This document shows, piece after piece, positions 6,635-8,154 of a stretch of 8,154 nucleotides of DNA. The position numbers and the translations under genes were made by a program. Position 1 is the first letter of the stretch. Each line of letters starts with the position of its first letter. Where the stretch lies: NCBI GenBank assembly GCA_021160415.1, contig JAGHCP010000174.1, forward strand, positions 1-8,154. The letters run 5' to 3'. The DNA comes from Desulfurococcales archaeon (GTDB lineage Archaea; Thermoproteota; Thermoprotei_A; Sulfolobales; NBVN01). The notes beneath the pieces were generated by a model. The model was not told where the DNA came from, made no database searches, and saw only the letters and a list, made by a program, of their open reading frames with translations.

Positions 6635-6656
6635 ATTAAAAATATATATTTTTAAT
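6635..6656 (-). promoter_or_regulatory. 22-bp perfect AT palindrome with probable TATA box of the operon
   Basis: A perfect 22-bp palindrome, core AAAAATATATATTTTT, lies 31-53 bases before the TTG of the first operon gene. Its A/T core would serve as an archaeal TATA box on the minus strand. That would place transcription start at roughly 6615-6625 with a very short leader ending in the GAGGTG site. The symmetry may simply reflect low complexity, or may also be a dimeric regulator site. The palindrome is seen; the promoter role is inferred. Confidence 0.5.
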
Positions 6657-6752
6657 ATTGACATAAACAAAATAAAATATCTCGAAGTACTAAAAATAAT
6701 TTATTAACACTGTTCAGGCTAGTCAATTTAAGCTTAAAATTCACAGCCTTTA

Positions 6753-6775
6753 TTTTGTATATACTTTTGTATATA
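6753..6775. repeat. Tandem direct repeat TTTTGTATATA x2
   Basis: Two exact 11-base copies (6753-6763 and 6765-6775) are separated by a single C, a 12-base period. They sit near the middle of the divergent spacer. Such closely spaced direct repeats can be operator half-sites or TATA-like elements. No function is shown by sequence alone. Confidence 0.55.
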
Positions 6776-6852
6776 GTAAGGAGAGCTTAAATAATAAATA
6801 CTTCAATTCTTGCAATATGAACTAATTACTTTAAGTACTCAAAGATATGGGG

Positions 6853-6866
6853 TTTATTTTTTAAAT
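6853..6866 (+). promoter_or_regulatory. Candidate TATA box for the peptidase gene
   Basis: TTTATTTTTTAAAT lies 52-65 bases before the GTG start of the peptidase. It would put transcription start near 6888-6892, leaving a leader of about 25-30 bases. The spacer is so A/T-rich that other positions are possible. Confidence 0.3.
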
Positions 6867-6917
6867 CAATAACTCTAATAATCCAAAAAGCGGTAAATGT
6901 ATCAGAGATGAGCTATT

Positions 6918-8117
6918 GTGGGAGGTATTGCTCGGGAGCTACTTAGGTTCTTCTCCAAGAAAGAACTGCTTAGCATCGCTAGTGAGCTATCATCATTTCA
7001 TAGGATCCAAAGTACCGAGGGGCTGGTTAGGGGTGCCGAATTCATCGAGGACGCCTTAAGTGCTGTAGATCCTTGGATTGAAGTCAGTGTGAGGAGGTTC
7101 AGTTACGGCAACAGGTTCGGCCTTCTAGGGCCTGTAGTTGGGTGGAGTATTAATGACGGTGAGCTCTGGCTCGTTAGGCCGAGTTTCAAACTTCTCCACA
7201 CGTTCAACGGTTCTAAGACCTTCGTCGTAGCGCACAGTCCTGGAGGCTCAGTCGAGGGAGAAGTTGTTTATGTTGAGAAAGGAGACATCCCGAAAAGCTA
7301 CGAGGACCTTGATGTTGAGGGTAAGGTAGTTTTATCTTCAGGTAGTCCGTACGCGACGTACGTCGAGGCCTCTAAGAGGGGAGCAGTGGCCGTAATGCTG
7401 TTCCGGGAGGGTGCCCCACCCAACGCTGTCCCTTACTTAAGCCTATTCTTAACCCCTGAGGAGGCCAGAGCAGCTAAGGCATTAGCGGTTTCAGTATCCG
7501 CTAAGGTTGCAGGGGAGTTGAGGGAACTTATTGATAGGGGCGAGAAACCGGTAGTGAGGATTGAAGTTGATGCCGAGTTCAGAGAGCCCGGAATTATGCC
7601 TGTGGTTTCCGCCCTTTTAGGGGATGGCGATGAGGAAATTCATCTCGTTGCTCACTACTGCCATCCAGGAGGTACGGTTAACGATAACGTCAGCGGCTCA
7701 GCCGCTTTGATTGAGCTCGCTATTGCCTTCGCGAGAGGGATTAGGAGTCATGTCTTCGATGAACCCAGTAAGCACTCCATAAGATTTCTGTGGGTTCCCG
7801 AGCATTACGGGACTACAGCCTACCTCTCTAGGAACGGGAAAGCTGTATTCAGCATAAACTTAGACATGATAGGGGAGAAGCAGGAAATAACTGGCTCCAC
7901 CCTTAACTTCATCAGGCCGCCTGCCTCCTTACTTCATCCGTACGAAGCAATTGCTTACCGGGAACTCGTTAAGGTGCTCAGATCCGCTGAAACTATCTCA
8001 GGGGGTTTGAGGACCTTTATGATTAGGTTCGACACCCTCCCATACTCCCCGGGTAGCGACCACGATGTCTACATTGCTAAAGGAATTCCGGGGAGTATGG
8101 GAGGGTGTCGAACCTAA
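6918..8117 (+). CDS. DUF4910/M28-like zinc aminopeptidase, C-terminus lost at fold-back
   Basis: This is a metallopeptidase of the M28-like clan. The N-terminal helices (about 5-50) include ELSSFHRIQSTEG, usual for the family. A PA-like inserted domain spans about 107-215. The catalytic part then has AHYCHPGGTVNDNVSG (245-260; candidate ligands H246 or H249, and D256), PEHYG with E295, NLDMIGE with D316, and SDHDVY (380-385). It likely removes N-terminal residues from peptides using two metal ions, in the cytosol, as no signal peptide is present. The first possible start is GTG at 6918, since an in-frame TGA lies at 6909; its ribosome binding site is poor and the message may be nearly leaderless. 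The apparent end is not real: from about residue 393 (SMGGCRT and stop at 8115-8117) the sequence is the reverse complement of the gene itself. The expected downstream block, with the last metal histidine of the family, is missing. Biological coding ends somewhere at 8088-8091. Confidence 0.82.
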   Translation: MGGIARELLRFFSKKELLSIASELSSFHRIQSTEGLVRGAEFIEDALSAVDPWIEVSVRRFSYGNRFGLLGPVVGWSINDGELWLVRPSFKLLHTFNGSKTFVVAHSPGGSVEGEVVYVEKGDIPKSYEDLDVEGKVVLSSGSPYATYVEASKRGAVAVMLFREGAPPNAVPYLSLFLTPEEARAAKALAVSVSAKVAGELRELIDRGEKPVVRIEVDAEFREPGIMPVVSALLGDGDEEIHLVAHYCHPGGTVNDNVSGSAALIELAIAFARGIRSHVFDEPSKHSIRFLWVPEHYGTTAYLSRNGKAVFSINLDMIGEKQEITGSTLNFIRPPASLLHPYEAIAYRELVKVLRSAETISGGLRTFMIRFDTLPYSPGSDHDVYIAKGIPGSMGGCRT

Positions 8118-8154
8118 TCATAAAGGTCCTCAAACCCCCTGAGATAGTTTCAGC
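7986..8154. repeat. 67-bp perfect inverted repeat (fold-back) at the sequence end
   Basis: Bases 7986-8052 and 8088-8154 are exact reverse complements with a 35-base spacer. The left arm is conserved peptidase coding sequence. The right arm runs to the last base and turns the gene out of sense. Both arms meet the spacer at CCGG (8049-8052 and 8088-8091), a 4-base self-complementary sequence that could have primed strand switching. This is the signature of an amplification or assembly chimera more than of a natural element. Confidence 0.9.

Larger units (their letters stand above)
6604..6917. other. AT-rich divergent regulatory spacer, no gene seen
   Basis: This 314-bp gap between divergent genes is much richer in A+T than the flanking coding DNA, and I see no supported coding sequence in it. 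It should carry promoters for both the minus-strand transport/5-oxoprolinase operon and the plus-strand peptidase. It also holds the palindrome and tandem repeat listed separately, plus two copies of the hexamer AGTACT (6686-6691 and 6834-6839). The middle (about 6680-6750) is otherwise featureless to the eye. No tRNA-like or riboswitch-like fold was recognised. Confidence 0.6.

Noticed and set aside
6753..6775. Start of a CRISPR array
   Set aside because: The units are 11 bases, separated by one base, with only two copies and no cas genes in the window.
6908..6946. Short ATG open frame overlapping the peptidase start
   Set aside because: It encodes only a dozen residues before a TAG and lacks a good ribosome binding site; nothing suggests a leader peptide.
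8088..8154. Fold-back arm as a rho-independent-type terminator, integron site or transposon end
   Set aside because: The arms are 67 bases of conserved coding sequence, the stem is far too long for a terminator, and the repeat ends exactly at the last base. A chimera explains all of this.

Overview
The window looks like archaeal chromosomal DNA, probably from a thermophilic Thermoproteota (Crenarchaeota) lineage. The evidence is tight gene packing, strong GGAGGT-type ribosome binding sites in front of TTG and GTG starts, heavy use of AGG/AGA, ATA and CTA codons, TATA-like boxes in the one AT-rich spacer, and protein families that resemble those of hyperthermophilic archaea. The exact taxon cannot be read from the sequence. 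The right edge behaves like a contig end, because the last 67 bases are a perfect reverse complement of coding sequence 35 bases upstream.

Left part (1-1476, + strand): the 3' part of an unrecognised gene, open through base 1, followed by a complete fold-type II PLP enzyme of the D-cysteine desulfhydrase / ACC deaminase-like family. This block converges on the next one with only 23 bp between the stop codons.

Centre (1500-6603, - strand): an apparent six-gene operon read right to left. In transcription order it encodes a 67-aa two-helix membrane protein like DUF3311 partners of symporters, a sodium:solute symporter, a soluble double [4Fe-4S] protein of the epoxyqueuosine reductase / reductive dehalogenase type, and the three subunits of ATP-dependent 5-oxoprolinase (PxpA, PxpB, PxpC). 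Junctions are a 1-base TGATG overlap, a 4-base gap, a 55-base gap, a 4-base ATGA overlap and a 20-base overlap. The simplest reading is import of 5-oxoproline (pyroglutamate) or a related lactam, then ATP-driven ring opening to glutamate. The iron-sulfur protein is the unexplained member and the best candidate for new biology.

Right part (6604-8154): a 314-bp AT-rich divergent spacer with a 22-bp perfect palindrome, a tandem TTTTGTATATA repeat and TATA-like boxes. It is followed by a + strand gene for a DUF4910/M28-like zinc aminopeptidase with an inserted PA-like domain. That gene is not complete: its apparent last residues and stop codon lie in the fold-back arm, so the true C-terminus is missing. 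Peptidase, 5-oxoprolinase and the PLP enzyme together suggest peptide and amino-acid catabolism, but that link is inference. I saw no tRNA, rRNA, CRISPR array, transposase or prophage gene.
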